Below are positions 9,333-23,346 of a stretch of 64,000 nucleotides of DNA, piece after piece. The notes under the pieces are model-generated. The model did not search any database. It saw only the letters and a program-made list of their open reading frames with translations, and was not told where the DNA came from. Numbering within the stretch: the stretch's first letter is position 1; every line of letters begins with the position of its first letter. Where the stretch lies: assembly GCA_019843655.1 (NCBI GenBank), contig JACDQD010000008.1, forward strand, positions 12,248,442-12,312,441, in the 5' to 3' direction. The DNA comes from Lethocerus indicus. Taxonomy: Eukaryota; Arthropoda; Insecta; Hemiptera; Belostomatidae. The position numbers and the translations under genes were made by a program.

Positions 9333-12183
9333 ACAGATCACTAAAAATATTAACAATTAAGCTCATCGAATAAACCTAAACGGAATTCGAAAATAATAAT
9401 GACCTTTATTGATGCGGCGAGCACAAATCATTGGATTAAGTGTTGATGTTTGAGGCCACAAATATGTGGAAGCTTTTTGAGATAAATTTGCTTCTCATTC
9501 TTATACTTATTTCAATAACTGAAATGGACATTTCATAAATATTAATGAATGAAATTCTTTCAATTCGTTCAACTGAAACATTGAACTGAAGACATTGATG
9601 TAACTATCTTTTTCAATGGCGTATATTACATCCACACCTTTACTTCCGATCTCGTAACACGGTTATAGGTCATCGCCTACTTTCCACGCTATGTAACCGC
9701 CGATAGCCGCTGTACATAATATTTGGCCCGCAGGAAATAACGATAAGACTTACGACCGTTGTTCAGAAACCAATTGGGTCAGGAAGGAGCACGTATATTC
9801 TTCGTGTATCGTATACTCATGGAACGGAGGTAGTAACGCGGCTTTGCGGATAAGCAGAACTGCGCGCACTTTATTGGCGCTAGATCGATACTAAGTCGAG
9901 TATCGCCGAACATCCGGGGAGTTGATGAGAACCGAGTTGACGGGTAACGGACGCGAGTTGAGTTTCGAAATTCGAGCTTCGTGTGGCCCATTCATTGCCG
10001 GTAGGACAAAACGTCGGTGGGTGGAGGGCGGTCAGCCGGGGAAAAATACCTTTGGGAAACGACCGGAGCATCGGTGGGAACTATCAAGAGGAAGGAACGG
10101 CACAACGTCGTTAAAGGGAACATAGAAGCCGACGGTATATACCCGCTATTTTGACTAGACTTAAAAGCGCCGGCCGGCAAGTAAGTACGGAACCCAACTG
10201 ACGAGGAAAACCGACGTCAAAGTGGTTCAACTCCAGTAATAACATTATTCCGACGAGATAAACTATCGCGAAATGCCACTTATAAAACGAGGAAAGTATT
10301 CCTACCGTAGAAAAAACCAACGGTAAGAATAGGCCACGTTGTAAAGGAAAAAAATTAGTTCACACCTTAATTTTTAAAGAACCAGTCGCCAAACAGCATG
10401 AAGAAAACCCGATCATACTTAATAGTATTGAATCTTGTATGTATAGCCATTTTTTTGGATAACGTTATTTTTTCAGGACTTAGAAATAACAAATAATGCT
10501 AAGAAATAAACAAGATAAACAAATAATAAACAAGAAATATTTTATATCTTGTTTCGGAAAGTATTAAAAAAATATTCGCGTAACATGTTTGTTCTGTCTC
10601 AAAAGGTTCTCTAAAGGCAGGCAGCTCCCATATAATCAAGGTAAAGCGGTTGGTAGTTCTAAATGTCCCGAATGAAAAGCATGTCGCCGAGATTTGGCCA
10701 CAGATAATGATAAGCAGGGCTCTTAAGTTGTTTTTTTCCCCAAGAATTTTTAAGAAAAAAAGGGGCGCCTTCCGGTAATAGATATCCAGGTACCTGCCAG
10801 GTCGGGATATTGTTCAAATAAGGAAGGGAATATCGAAAGCTTCGAAATGCTCATCTGTAACTGATTCACGGCTGGCGGACACAGCGCTGCTGGCATATAC
10901 TGCCCCTTCAGTCGAGAGATGAATAAAATCTTAGATCCTGGCGTGATCCTGAATACAGGAAGTAGCTTGTGCATTCAAACCCCTCAAGGTTTTAAATGCG
11001 TTATTTTTCCGATAATTGAACTCAGGTCTCTACGCATACTTTAAGAACATTATAATAACTGTTACAATCCACAGAACCGTAACGTTACTTTCTCGCATAT
11101 TGCGGAACGTTTTGTACATACACATATTAAAATATAAATTACTATAAATCTTCTTGACTTCCCAGGGGAACTATCGCGAGTTTCGAAATCGCCGAACGGG
11201 ACCGCGGACGGGCGATAAATAAAAGCAATTACTAAATCCTTGGCTCGGGAGCCGTTACGTTCATTACTAAAACAGCCCGACCTCACGGGAATTTCGTGCC
11301 GGTGGCTATGGACCCATTACTAATTAACGAATATCGACCGGGTTTCTTTTACAACCCGGAGGAGTCGCGGGAGCCAAGGGATTGGATTGAAACTGATTCG
11401 GAAGGGGAATTTTAAAAAATGAAAAGAGAAAAAAAACGGAAACCAGATTTTTCGGCCCAGGTAATAAGAACGGAGACCGCGGGAAAGTTGGGGGCCGAAG
11501 AAGCGATGAAAACTGTTTCCCACCAACGTTTCGCAACAGTTGTCCTCGCAATCTCGAACAAAAACACAAAAGGACTCTCGGCAGAAAACCGATTGCACAA
11601 AAGGTGGACCCGACGATTCTCGCGGCCAATAAAATCAATTATGGTCGATGAGTCGAACAATCGAATGCTAATCCATTGCCATTACTTGCTTCGGGTCTTC
11701 AGAAGAAGCAAACTATAGTATTCAACCAGAAAGGTGTTTCGGTTTATCTTACTCTAGAAAATAGCGGATAAAATATTTTCAAGTCCAACACGCACTGCAT
11801 CATGTTCTTTTGTTTTATAAGTACAGATAAATACGTTCATACTCTTTTTTATTGAGTCCTACATGTTCAATGATTTATAAGTATAAGTAATAACATAAAT
11901 AGTAATTATAATAATATAAATTAGCGTACAACAGTAAAAAAGGAATGGAATAATTGAAATGCGGTTTCGCACAACTGTACTTCTACCTCAGTAAGGAGGC
12001 CAATTAATGGTTTGTTACGAATAGCCGTAGCTTAATTACTTTAAAAGGCGGTATGGGTAAGGGTGCAGTTACTGGGCTATCACTTATCGGGATATAACGG
12101 TGCGGAGAGTCACGCGCGGTCGCGCCTATTTCCACTCAAAAGCCTAGACCTAGACCGACAACCGGAGGCCAACGACTACTGAA

Positions 12184-12235
12184 GCATGAAAGCAGTATAT
12201 ATACACTTCTGTTGGCATGAAAGTAGTATATATAC
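12184..12235. repeat. tandem duplication, 31-bp period
   Basis: GCATGAAAGCAGTATATATA(C) at 12184-12204 recurs as GCATGAAAGTAGTATATATA(C) at 12215-12235 with one mismatch in 21 bases. Confidence 0.9.
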
Positions 12236-14139
12236 TCTACTATATACCAAACAAATGGTCAAAGCGTCCACCCGAAAACGCGGAATTTACCGCCTAATTG
12301 GCCTACATAGCGCACGAGATTCGTATCACGGTAATACCTTATTGAGGACACAGAAACGATTACCAGTTTTTCCAACTTTTCCCAACTACAACCGAACAAT
12401 GCCGCTTTCTTTTCAACGGCCACTTGAATAATATGCTCCAAAGCATCCGAAACTTTGTCAAAAAAATCGGTCAGTTTCGACGTAAGTACACGCCTGAGGG
12501 ATATATATTATACAACCGCTATTATAGATCTAAGATTATAACATTTAGCAGGGAGCGAAAATATATTTATCTGTTGAAATATCTTCGGACGCCGCGAGAT
12601 TTGGAGATAGTTCAAGCAGGAACCACAGCCACCTCAGAACATGCTGTCGTAACAAGCGCGATATAACAATATATTATACTATTACACATAGAATATATAA
12701 TTTGGAATCTCCGATTTGGTCTACGAGGGTTTGGAATCCCATAGCTCTGTTATTACTCTTTTACTGTGTGTGGTCCACAGGTAACCGACATACATAACCG
12801 AAAAGGTCCTACGAAAGACGAAACCGGCATACGGACGCAGAAGATCACAAAAACCATGGTGAACGATGAGGACAACGTATATTACGTAAAATTGTACTTA
12901 ATTAAACAGTAAGCGTGATATAAACGTACGTTTACTTAATACTGATTCTGATAGCAATAATTTTGTTCACTCTAAAGCTTTGAGATTTATTATTAGTCCA
13001 TTATGCTTTTTACGATGTTCAAATTTCAACATCTTATTTTTCATTTGGTAGGCCATAATCCATGGACAGGGCTCACAACAAAAACCCAGCCCACACCGCA
13101 GGGGCCGCCTCACATACATATTATAAAAGCCCCACCCGTTTTATATTCCAAGTGGGATATGAAAGAAACGACATTAACATTTTTCATAATTCCCGATTTG
13201 TAATTCCGGCCACGTCGCGACCAACGGCGATGTCCCACACCGATACGTTCTCGGAAGGGGTCCGCACCTAATGGAAATAAAAGGAGAATATAAACAATAT
13301 TAAGAGTGTACAAAATACGACTTCTCTTTGGATTAGACACATTAAAAATGCTGAAGTGCAAAGCGCACCCGTCATAAATGTGGGTAAGGAAACCTTTTCC
13401 ATCAAACATTAAATCACTCAAGTGAAAATCCTGAACGACTCTTTAGGAAAAAGATTTCCTACTCTCATAGATCTGAAGATATACTCGAATATACCTATTT
13501 TATTTATTGACTCAATGGCTTGTCACATGCCAAACGAATCCCGCCAGTCCTTCAGCACGTCTTATACTTGAATACACTCTCACATATTTAAGCCCTCTGA
13601 ACGGTTTCAGAAGTAGAAAACTCCTTGATCCAAATCGCAAACTGTAACAGATTCTAGCATATTATTGAACAGAAATATTGGAAATGTCGTTTTGTGGACC
13701 GGTTAAAACGTTCTTTCGAAAGTCCTGCGCGCCAGGTCTGCTCGTCATAATCTTTGCCAATACTATATGACTGGATCGGCCTTATAAATACCCAAAGACG
13801 TACAATTGCCCAATTAGGCGTTCCATTGTTCTCTGCGACGACAATAAAAAGATTCAACGGCATATAGGACGGATCGAGGAAATAGACGACACATCGTTGG
13901 GCGTACGAGGAGACAGAGCACAAAAAAATCAAAGCTATTTCTATTGTTGAAAGGAGACAGGAATGCAGGGGGCGGGGTTCAATAATCAGATTCAAGCACC
14001 CTTCTTATACAGTAATGCTAAGCAATTCATAAAGAGACGAACAGTAAACTCTATATATTACAGATTATACCATTTATTATTTACAGGAATACAACTTACG
14101 AATGGAGCCTGAAAATTGTCGTAAGCATTGCGGAAGCGC

Positions 14140-14153
14140 GCATTAATTAATGC
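14140..14153. promoter_or_regulatory. perfect palindrome GCATTAATTAATGC
   Basis: A 14-bp perfect palindrome made of two inverted ATTA homeodomain cores. A related 12-bp palindrome CATTAATTAATG is at 32215-32226. Confidence 0.4.
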
Positions 14154-14428
14154 TATAAAATTGGTGTTTGTCCCACATATTCAGCGATTACTCTACACGC
14201 AGCGTAACTACAGAATTTCAAATATTACATTTGTTCACCGTACGAGTTAAGATGAACAAAAATCAGAAAATTATCGTCCAAACTAATACTGGAATTTGAC
14301 TAAACAGTATGTTATCTGTAAATAAGCGTATTGCCCACGCTGTAATAACGCAACTTACAACCGGTGACAGAATTATCATTTCTCAGATAATAATAAATAC
14401 AAGACCGATTAACACAATAGTGATAATT

Positions 14429-14460
14429 AGAGAGAGAGAGAGAGAGAGGGTGAGGGAGAG
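14429..14460. repeat. (AG)n tract
   Basis: AG dinucleotides, perfect at 14429-14448 and then imperfect to 14460. In insects GAGA-type tracts can be bound by GAGA factor; here it may be only a microsatellite. Confidence 0.9.
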
Positions 14461-16761
14461 AAACACTTCGAAGCCCACTGAATGCAAAAGAGCTGCTAAT
14501 TTCTCCCGGTAGCAATTAAAGCTCAAACTCGAAGGGGTAAAATGATACGCTCTCACAATACGACATTATTATATAAATGATACGCTTAAATAATTACAGA
14601 CCCGTTCAATTTGTTTAGACAAATAGCCGAATCGGTTGCTTACATATTAAGAATTAACAATGCAAATGTCTAAGGTCGTAAGGTGCGAATTGTTAATCGT
14701 AATATTAATTATATTGACTGCCACGATTTAAAACCGAAATATTGCAGCCAATAGATATTAATGAAACAGTTTCCGTATCACGTTCCAATATTCAATCTTA
14801 TACAGATTTATTAATTATTTTGAAAATTACTTTATGCATTAAACATAAAGGGAACCTTTTGATAGGGTATTGAGCTCAGAGGGGGGAACAAATTCCTGAA
14901 AAGCGCCGTGGACAAAAGGCCTAAAGAAAATATTGAGCCGGGTCTTCCCACAATGTAAAATAATTTATTGAGGACAAAAGTCGGTGAAGCGTCTGTCCGA
15001 ATGAATCAGGCATTCAGAGAAAAGTGAATGAAACACTAATAGAATCCCCCTTTTTCATTTCCTCACGCAGCGATAGGGAATCGTAACTTTTTACTTTTTC
15101 ATAGGCAGAAAGCAAACCGCTGAACCTCAATCTCCGGCCGAGATATCCCATTTTACTTTGATTTTCCGCTTGAGACCCATAAATTTCTGCACCGTTGTAT
15201 TAGTGTCGAACTGAATTTTATACGGGTTGCAATCAGTCGATCCACTTTCCCAACAGTTGGCCCCTCTATACAATCCCCTATCTTATACGCCACAGACAGA
15301 TTACAAATTTTCTAAACAATCTCAAACGGACAAGCTTTTCTGTGCATATGATTATTTCCCGGATAAAACGCTTTCTCCGCGCTTCAACGAGATCGCCGGC
15401 GGTTTCCGCTCAGGCTTTCCCACCCGTACGCCCGAGATACACTACTTTCCCCAGTGGTCACGCGAGAGCTCTTTTGTAAAATCAAATTCTATGCGCCTAA
15501 ATGGTAAACGAAGTAGACCGATTTTCTGCCCGTGAAAATTAAATAGCCGAGGTGTGAAATGAAATTGGCGTAAATACCTCCTATCAGATACTGTAGCTTT
15601 CATATGAAAACTATAATTGCAAGTTATATATGCCTGGAATATTATTATTTTTACTCTAAAAATACTATAAAAAAATATCACTAATCAAGTCAACGTAGAA
15701 GAAACAAGAAAAGCAAGCATAAAAGCGAGCAATTTAGACGTAATTCAATGTAATTCAATTTGGGCAACACCAAGAACACAGGTTGTGTAATGGGACACTT
15801 ACACCGAAAACATTTACACGCATGTTCACAGTTGCGAAAATATACCGACGACCGAAAACATATACCTGTTAGCGGACACATTCATATTTATTGTTTTACA
15901 TAATATGAAAACGGTTGTAGGAAGCGGGTTTATGAGGATTTAGATTTCTGGATCTGACTATCAAATAAGGCAGAATATGTTCAAGAGTATCTCGCTTCTA
16001 AAAATTGTACTGTTCACATTCCTAGACAGCAAAACTTATCCCCGTCCCGTTTGGCAACCGGCTGCGACCTTTAGCAAAAAATGTTGCGCAAGTTCCAGAC
16101 GGAAAACTTGTAGATTTCGTCTTGTGACTAACGCCCTGGACGACGCGGTAAACCCGCTACAGACACGTTTCGACATACTTCGTCTTCCAAACGGGATGAA
16201 GAGGAGAAGAGAAGGGTGGGGGGATTCAGGAGGAAATATCCGTTTTGTAGTTTCTGGCCACGTTCGGCCATTATCCCGATGATGGATGCTCAAGGGGCCT
16301 CAGAAAGAAATGTGTTTTACGACTGTAAAGTACATCGTCAGACGTGACATCACGCCGCCAGGTATTTTATCCCAAAAACCGAGTGACGGCCGTCATTAAA
16401 ATTAATTTTTTTCCTCGCATCTCCAAGGGGTAGAAACATTAAAAATTCCCGAATATTTGAAAACATTCCCAGAAGAGGACCCTCGAGGTGGTTGGTATCA
16501 CCAAAAAGGCATCTTTAGATAATTATATACATAACTATAAACGTGTTCAAATAGTAGCAGATGTTATTTTAATTAACTGATTCTTTAAAAGGAATCCATA
16601 CAGACATAACGATCACGGGAAAGGTTACATCTGCAAAGAGTAAATTAAATTCTTCCATTTTAAATACATGTTAAATGTTTATGTAAATTGCCTACATAAG
16701 TGACACACATTGATAACCTTCCTGCAGTGGCTTTAAAAATAATTTTTACAAACGATAATGG

Positions 16762-16783
16762 CACGTTTTAATTTTAAAACGTG
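16762..16783. repeat. 22-bp near-perfect palindrome
   Basis: CACGTTTTAA and its exact reverse complement TTAAAACGTG separated by two bases. Could form a cruciform or bind a dimeric factor; too short in loop for a microRNA precursor. Confidence 0.8.
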
Positions 16784-16978
16784 AAAAATGTATTCGCCTA
16801 AGCGTCAAGCGTTTAAAATCCAATCGTTAGGGGTGTCTTAAGTGCAGTGTGTCTGGGCTATCGCACAAGTAGGGGGGGCCTTTGTTGAGCCCAAGCCCCG
16901 AACAGATGTGACCGCAACGCGGAAGAAAAAATCGACTTCCGCAGGGGTTGGTCTTTCCCATTATATTTACTCGCACCT

Positions 16979-17193
16979 ATAAATAGGGGAACCGGTTGAC
17001 TCTAAGTTTATTTATGGGACAACAAAAAATTCACATTCTATTAGGAAGGAAGAGGGTAGGCCTGAAGGGAATTCATTCCCTTACAGCGTTTACATCCGCA
17101 GCTATATTTAAAATATGGGACTATAGCTGGATAACTATAGTTGTAGTTACTTATTATTTTATAGAGATTATTCTAGGTGCAGTCTGTCTTTGA
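16979..17193 (+). other. TATA-like box followed by a 59-codon ATG frame (doubtful)
   Basis: TATAAATAG at 16979 lies 35 bases before an ATG at 17014 on the plus strand. The frame runs 59 codons to a TGA at 17191-17193; its end (WITIVVVTYYFIEIILGAVC) is hydrophobic and could be a membrane segment. No family is recognised and chance is a fair explanation. Confidence 0.15.
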
Positions 17194-20100
17194 GCGATTC
17201 GAGTGCATTTATCAACAGAAATAAAGTCCAAAACTAGTACCTACTCACCAAGCCGTTGTAGTGAACCATGATCGGCGGACAGACGTTAGCCGCATTAACA
17301 CAGTAATAATAGCACTACAGAATGAAGCACGCACAAAGCCTAGTGAACCTGCGAGGTTCAAAGGCGGACTGGCTGACTGGCTGGCCGGGAATTCGGTGGC
17401 GGGAGGCCATGCTAAGCCCCCAGGGGGAGCCACCGGCGGGAAACGCGCTAAAATTAAACATAGCGTCATTGTTCCTAACCGTGTGCTTTGTCGCGATCGT
17501 CAACCGGTCATATCGGACCTGATAGCGGACATTAAATCTTCACAGACCGTCCGAACAATGACGAATTTCCGGCCCGGATCCTCGCCAGATAAATTAGGGC
17601 TCCTTTACTATCAGCTGACAGCAGTCTTTCCCGTTTCGACTGCCGCTCTTCATGTGACCTTCCTGCCGCTTAAACGGACAGTAAAAAAAAATTATGATTC
17701 TCGCGGCAGGCTGTCTTAGTCAGAACAATTGCGCACCAATATATAAACTAAATAACACCCATAACACGTCAGTATTTGCCGTAATAGGCATTAACAGTAA
17801 ACTCGCCAGAAGAGGAGGCCACTCACAATTCATCTTGTCCAAATATTTGGTCTTGTGACGCTAAGAAGTCAGAATTAATGAGCGGCCGTAGGCAAAAGCC
17901 TAGTACAAAGAAGATTACCGCAAGGAGGTTACTAAAAACGGATTTCAACTAAAGAAGGTTACTACAAGATGTAACCGGATAAATTAACACATTTTCCGTT
18001 TGCTACATACATTTGTTATTACAGAACGTATAAAATGAGGAGTCATGTTTAATCGTCCATTCATATTCGGGAAAAAAATGTTGAATTAGTGATAGATGCC
18101 AAAAACCTCACAGGGCTTGAATTGCCCCGATCGCAATAATAGTACGGGATTTCCAATTATTCATAACCTTCAGCCGATTCTTGAATTCGATCCCCAATTT
18201 AGCCATCGATACATAGTACTTCCCCACTGGCACAGTAACAGACTGTCATTAATAGATCGACTGGTTGAAACTATATTACTATTACCAGCAATTGTAACGC
18301 ACAGCATTTATGGTCATCACAGTGGGAATATCCAAACGGAACATAAATTGTGTAATTCAAATATTTCTTAACGCCGATGTGACTATTACGGGGGTTAGAC
18401 CGGTTGGGGATAAGAATTTTCTGAAAAAATTAGTTGGCCCATGAAAATGTAATAAAACGTCGAATATTCAAAATAAAGATTATTTTTACGAAATACAAAA
18501 AAATAAAATCATATAACTATCTCTGGACGATAAACGTGTAGAATAATAAAAAATAATTAGACTTATATTATTTTTCAGCTCTGAATTTTATATTACGTTC
18601 TGGCAAAAAGGAAAGGAAAATGGACCCAATAGTTAGCATTTTTTCACCACTCTCAAAACTAAACATTCGCCCAATCATAGGCGAAGTCTTAACTGTTTGG
18701 CTAAATGCAGTTACAGTTCCTGAGCTCTTGACCCGTTTCACACAACGATTCTAATGAGATTCGAGTATAATACACGAGTTTTGAGATAAAGAACTACAGT
18801 ATTGCTGTACACGGAGGCAATCTATACTACCGCGGGGACCGATCGTTACATTTTTCACTCGCCAAACAATTTATAGCCAGAGGCCGGTTTGTTTTTTCGA
18901 CGAGTTGCAATTCCACGCAGCTCCGCCGCATTGCGAAAGAACAATATCAGATTTTGCCACGGGGAAGTCGCACATGTTCCAGACGATTACGTGATCGGTA
19001 ATTTCAGCACCGCGCACAACAGTTCCCCATGCCATTTGTATCTGACAAGTAATAATGAACATAAATATCCCATTATTGAGAACGGACGAATTTATTTTTG
19101 TTTTATCCTTTCTTCAGCAGTCGTCCACATCAGATATCTAGGACCAATTAGAACACGAACGCAGTTTCTTCGTTACGGTAGGAAAATAGTCGAGAAATCG
19201 TTGCTGGGGCGCTCTCTGCATACCCTCATCGCGCGTTAAAAAACTAGTTATGCTCGTTTAACACAAAGTCCGAATTACTTTTTCTCGATTCACGCTGGGA
19301 TAGGAACTTACGCGATGTGAGACGCCGTGGTTTGGTCATGCGTTAAATTATAATACGGTTCTTTTCCATAAATGATCTCGGATATTTCTAAGAGTAATAT
19401 GGAACCTGCACAAGTTACTAAATAATGTCCATTCATAGACAGCGACGCACTAATGTGAACGTTTCATTACAATACACACACATTATATATAAAATCTTGG
19501 ATTATGGTCAATTTTTAAACCATGTCAAAACCCAACACGTTGAACGAAAGAAGGAAAAGACAGTTTCAATTATCACTAGGCCAGTCAAAAGTACTACAGA
19601 ATTTTAACTTCCACGCGGACAGATTACCGGCAGTTTATATTAGATCAGTGTAACTAAGGGAAACGTTGCTCCTGCTCGAGTCCAGGGGCGGAAAATCGTT
19701 TAACGATTCAAAGCATACTCGGGATCACAGTCTCGGGCCTAAGAGGGAATATCAATGTTGCGGCGATGAGGAGGGGGGTGCCGCATACCTACACTTCCTC
19801 CTCGACCAGACCCATACTTGGAACTGACCGGCCGTTCTCAACCCGAGGGATTAAACAAATTTCACCTTTCGGGCCTTTCCGTGTGACGCGCACACGATAT
19901 CGAAAATAGCCCGAATCCGTCCGACAGCGAAATTGGTTCTTTATCAATGGGAGAAAAAAATATTCCCCCACTCGCCCGACTGCTACGACGTCGGTGGCTG
20001 CATCTTTTACGGCTGTGCGAAGGTTTTTGCTCCGACGATTTCATATTAGTTTCAAATCACCCTACGATATTTAGTATAATGCCGAACTGTTCCGGTAATT

Positions 20101-20981
20101 TTCATGAAGGTGACTTTGAACCAAGCTCTAAGTTACGCTTACCTTCTACATTTTGATGCGTAACAATATTACTAATAACATCTTCGGATCATGAATAAGT
20201 ACCTAGATATGATACTTGAAAGATACTACTGGCGATAAGTCTATTCGATTTGCACGACTTGATCACATCTAGATTAGGGTCTATGATTCGATAAGTGATA
20301 GAAAGACACTTGATGATACATCTTCGTTCGAGTACATTTGAAAGAAACAAATTCCAGAAACATAAATGTGAAACCAGGCGATATAACTATTAAAATGATT
20401 AAACGCTAATAAATATATGATTGCGTACACCAGCCTGCTACAGACGTCCGAATAAGAAAGACCTAGAATTAGAATTGATAGATGATTTTAGTTGTAACAT
20501 ATTTATTGTAGTGATGCGGTGAGGGTATTTTGTTCAAGCATGTACCGCCCGGGCTGGTGTACAGTAATAGGTATACTGTTACAGCACTGATATCATTTAA
20601 TTTCGTAATACAGAAGAGAGCGAAGTATCGGCGATGTAATAACGGGCCAGTGAACAAGAGGGGTTGGGGAGAGGGGCCATTCATTCTTTCACGGTCGCTC
20701 AATCGCAAAGAATTCATTTCGAATTCCGAATCAACTTTCCATAGGGGCGCGCCTGTACAGTTAACAACCCGGCCTGACAAAGGCCGTTGTACTAAGCGCA
20801 GAGCGTGGGCCGACCGCCCGCTCACTCAACCGCTCCTTTGTTCCCTTCGCCGTGTTCAACAGCGTACGATATGGAAATAACAATAACAACCGCCGTGAAT
20901 CTTCGTATCTGGCAAAAGCGGTCCTCCAATCTGAGAAAGTTGGATGCATGTCTTTTCTCGGTTAGTCAAAGGAGAACTCAC

Positions 20982-21017
20982 CTGTGGCCATTCGTCGTAC
21001 TCACTAAAATATGGCAT
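20982..21017 (-). CDS. candidate alternative first coding exon of SHANK (12 codons)
   Basis: On the minus strand a stop codon is followed directly by ATG and 12 codons (MPYFSEYDEWPQ) ending in CAG, then GTGAGT, a strong donor. It ends in phase 0, so it would splice in frame to exon 2 at 7668. The short acidic peptide is plausible as an isoform-specific N-terminus. The start context is weak (T at -3). There is no homology support. Confidence 0.22.
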
Positions 21018-21069
21018 TTAATAACATTTAGAATCGTCTACTCCGATAGTCCCCAGATGTATGTATGTT

Positions 21070-21073
<4 letters not shown>

Positions 21074-21123
<50 letters not shown>
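21074..21123. repeat. (TA)n microsatellite
   Basis: About 50 bases of uninterrupted TA dinucleotides, just upstream (in transcript sense) of the candidate exon at 21017-20982. Confidence 0.97.
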
Positions 21124-21126
<3 letters not shown>

Positions 21127-23296
21127 GATATGGACTTAAATGCGCCGGCTTCCTTTTGAAGTATCTGCATTCAAAGTGAAAGTGCCGTATAGAGTTCAAT
21201 TAGCCATCGAAATCTTTCGGTTCGTATATTGTGCGGCTAATTTTGGCTCGATTCCCCCCCTCACCCTCTGAAAATCTCATACCGCCGCAGGAATTTGTAT
21301 TACTCAAGATTATATTTAGATCGAAAAGCCCCAAAGGGGTCGTGTAAATCACCCACCGGCACGCGGTAACACATTTTGCATGTTCATTAATAGTGTGTGC
21401 AACTTCCGTCTACACCGAAGAAGTTATTGTAGGAGAACAATTTATAATGAGTAGGTGCACATAAGAACACCGTGCGGAATTTGTTTGTATTAATGAAGTC
21501 AAGAGAATGTCTTCTGTTGACGTTAAATATCGAACACTAGCGAGTTGCAGGACAAACCATCCCGGCTGCACGGTTAGTGAAATTCACTAATTTACTAACG
21601 TACTGCTACTGAAGATAGCAAGACGCTTAAAAAGGGACAGCATCGGACAGATCCAGCGAGTGGAAACAGATCGCATTCCAGTTACTCGTGGACCTTCGGG
21701 TACCTTAAAATAAGAAAATAATCATCATTCGGCAAGAAATAGTTTTAAACCTGTGTAATCCGCAGAAATTTCAATACTATTCTTATCTATCTAATTATCA
21801 TGTTCTGAAACTTCTGGGTATTGTATATGTTATACGTAGGAATGAAATGGGGAGTTTTAGAAGGGGGTTCTTACGAGTCCGATGGCCTAGAGATAACGCT
21901 AGAGCGGCCTGCCTGAATAAAAGAAGCCCGCGATAAAAAGAAACAAAGGATTTGCATAAGACCACGAACGGGAGAGTAAAAACGTAGTTTTGCCGCGGGC
22001 GACAAAATAAATAAATAAATATTTTTCCCGTTTAACGACTTTCGATCCGATCGCGTGGCAATCCACCACAAAATAAATCAACTGTTCTCAGGATAATTTT
22101 CTTGCCGAGAAAATTTAAGTGTATTAATGGCGAGAGCTAATATTGAATAGCACCAACTTCATTGCAGTAGTACAATTCAATATTTAATTTAAAAAGTACC
22201 GGGGTAACCGGGTATTACCAAACAATGATCAATAATGTTACTAAATACACACGGTTACAAACACGCTGAATTTTATGGATAATTCAGCATCCTGTACATA
22301 AATTATCCCACGCGTTTCAAGTCTAGTAGAAGTATGTCAGGAATAACATAACTTTTCTGAACTGACGTAGTACGCTTTTAATTACACAAAATGATAACGC
22401 TCGGAAATTCCAGTTGTAAAAAAGGGGTCCCACATTAATGTGGACTGTTATCGTCCACAATGGCTTGAGAGAGGGTGAAAGAACGGTAGGGAGGTGGAGG
22501 GACACTACAAGACATAGAAACTCAGAACTCAGAACCTGCAGAATTTAGGTCATCCACCGAAATATTTCGGCCTGATGGTCGATATCTATGACACAGGGAA
22601 TATTAAACTAGGTTATACTCTAGGCCAAATTAAATCTCCCGGGTGACCCTGAATGAATGGCGACTTTTAACATTTATGACTTTGCAGTCCATGCCTGGTA
22701 CCTTCTTCCCCTTCATTCTCCCGACGGCCGACGTTGCTTCTGCTTCGCGAAGCTGAATCTAAGTTAAATCGCGTATTTAAACCTTTACTGCGCTTTGCAT
22801 GTACATTAGTACGCATCCTACTTGAACTCGAAATCGCCTAACTGAATTCCTTGGAGAGCAAATTATCTAACTAAAGATGATTAAATCGCGGTTCGGTTAT
22901 CGGGTTTAAACTTGTCTTATTGGTCGCACGATCATAACCCGGTTTGGCAAGTCTTAATCTGTCTCAGTTTACGATTGAGCACGACTAAGAATTTCATCTT
23001 AGCTTATCAAAGTTTTCAACGCCAAAGCCCAATAGAGTAAACTAGAACATAGAGTAGAATTAAGAAAACGTAAGACTATATGTAAAACTATAAGGGCCTG
23101 CGGGTTATTAATTCCCTTACGCTGTAAGGATTCTGCGTACAACATCCCATCGAGAATATTAAATAAAACCTCGGTTAGAGAGGGTTGCCCAGACTCCTCC
23201 TCGCCCATCAAGTCCGGGTAGCGCTTTAAATGGCCGGGTATTATATTGATGGCTCCTCATAATCCGTAATTAAGTCCAATACCGATTTGCATAACT

Positions 23297-23346
23297 CGAG
23301 AGGGAGAGAAAGAGAGATAGAGAAGGGGGAGGGGTAGCGAGAGAGA
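23297..23346. repeat. purine-rich GA tract
   Basis: Imperfect GAGAGA/GGGGAGGGG stretch of about 50 bases, flanked by octamer words at 23285-23292 (ATTTGCAT) and 23361-23368 (ATGCAAAT). Confidence 0.85.

Larger units (their letters stand above)
9131..17200. other. intron 1 segment, non-coding
   Basis: No gene is supported. Contents noted: a 31-bp-period tandem pair at 12184-12235, an (AG)n tract at 14429-14460, an octamer ATGCAAAT at 14660-14667, palindromes at 14140 and 16762, and a TATAAATAG word at 16979. The remaining open frames lack recognisable sequence or plausible starts. Confidence 0.7.

Noticed and set aside
17261..17719. Longest open frame, 152 codons, plus strand
   Set aside because: It begins at GTG, the first in-frame ATG is deep inside, no domain is recognisable, and one frame of this length is expected by chance in 64 kb.
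19003..19023. TTCAGCACCGCGCACAAC resembling the vertebrate RE1/NRSE silencer site
   Set aside because: The right half diverges. Insects lack REST proper, and a Charlatan-type site cannot be judged from one imperfect match.
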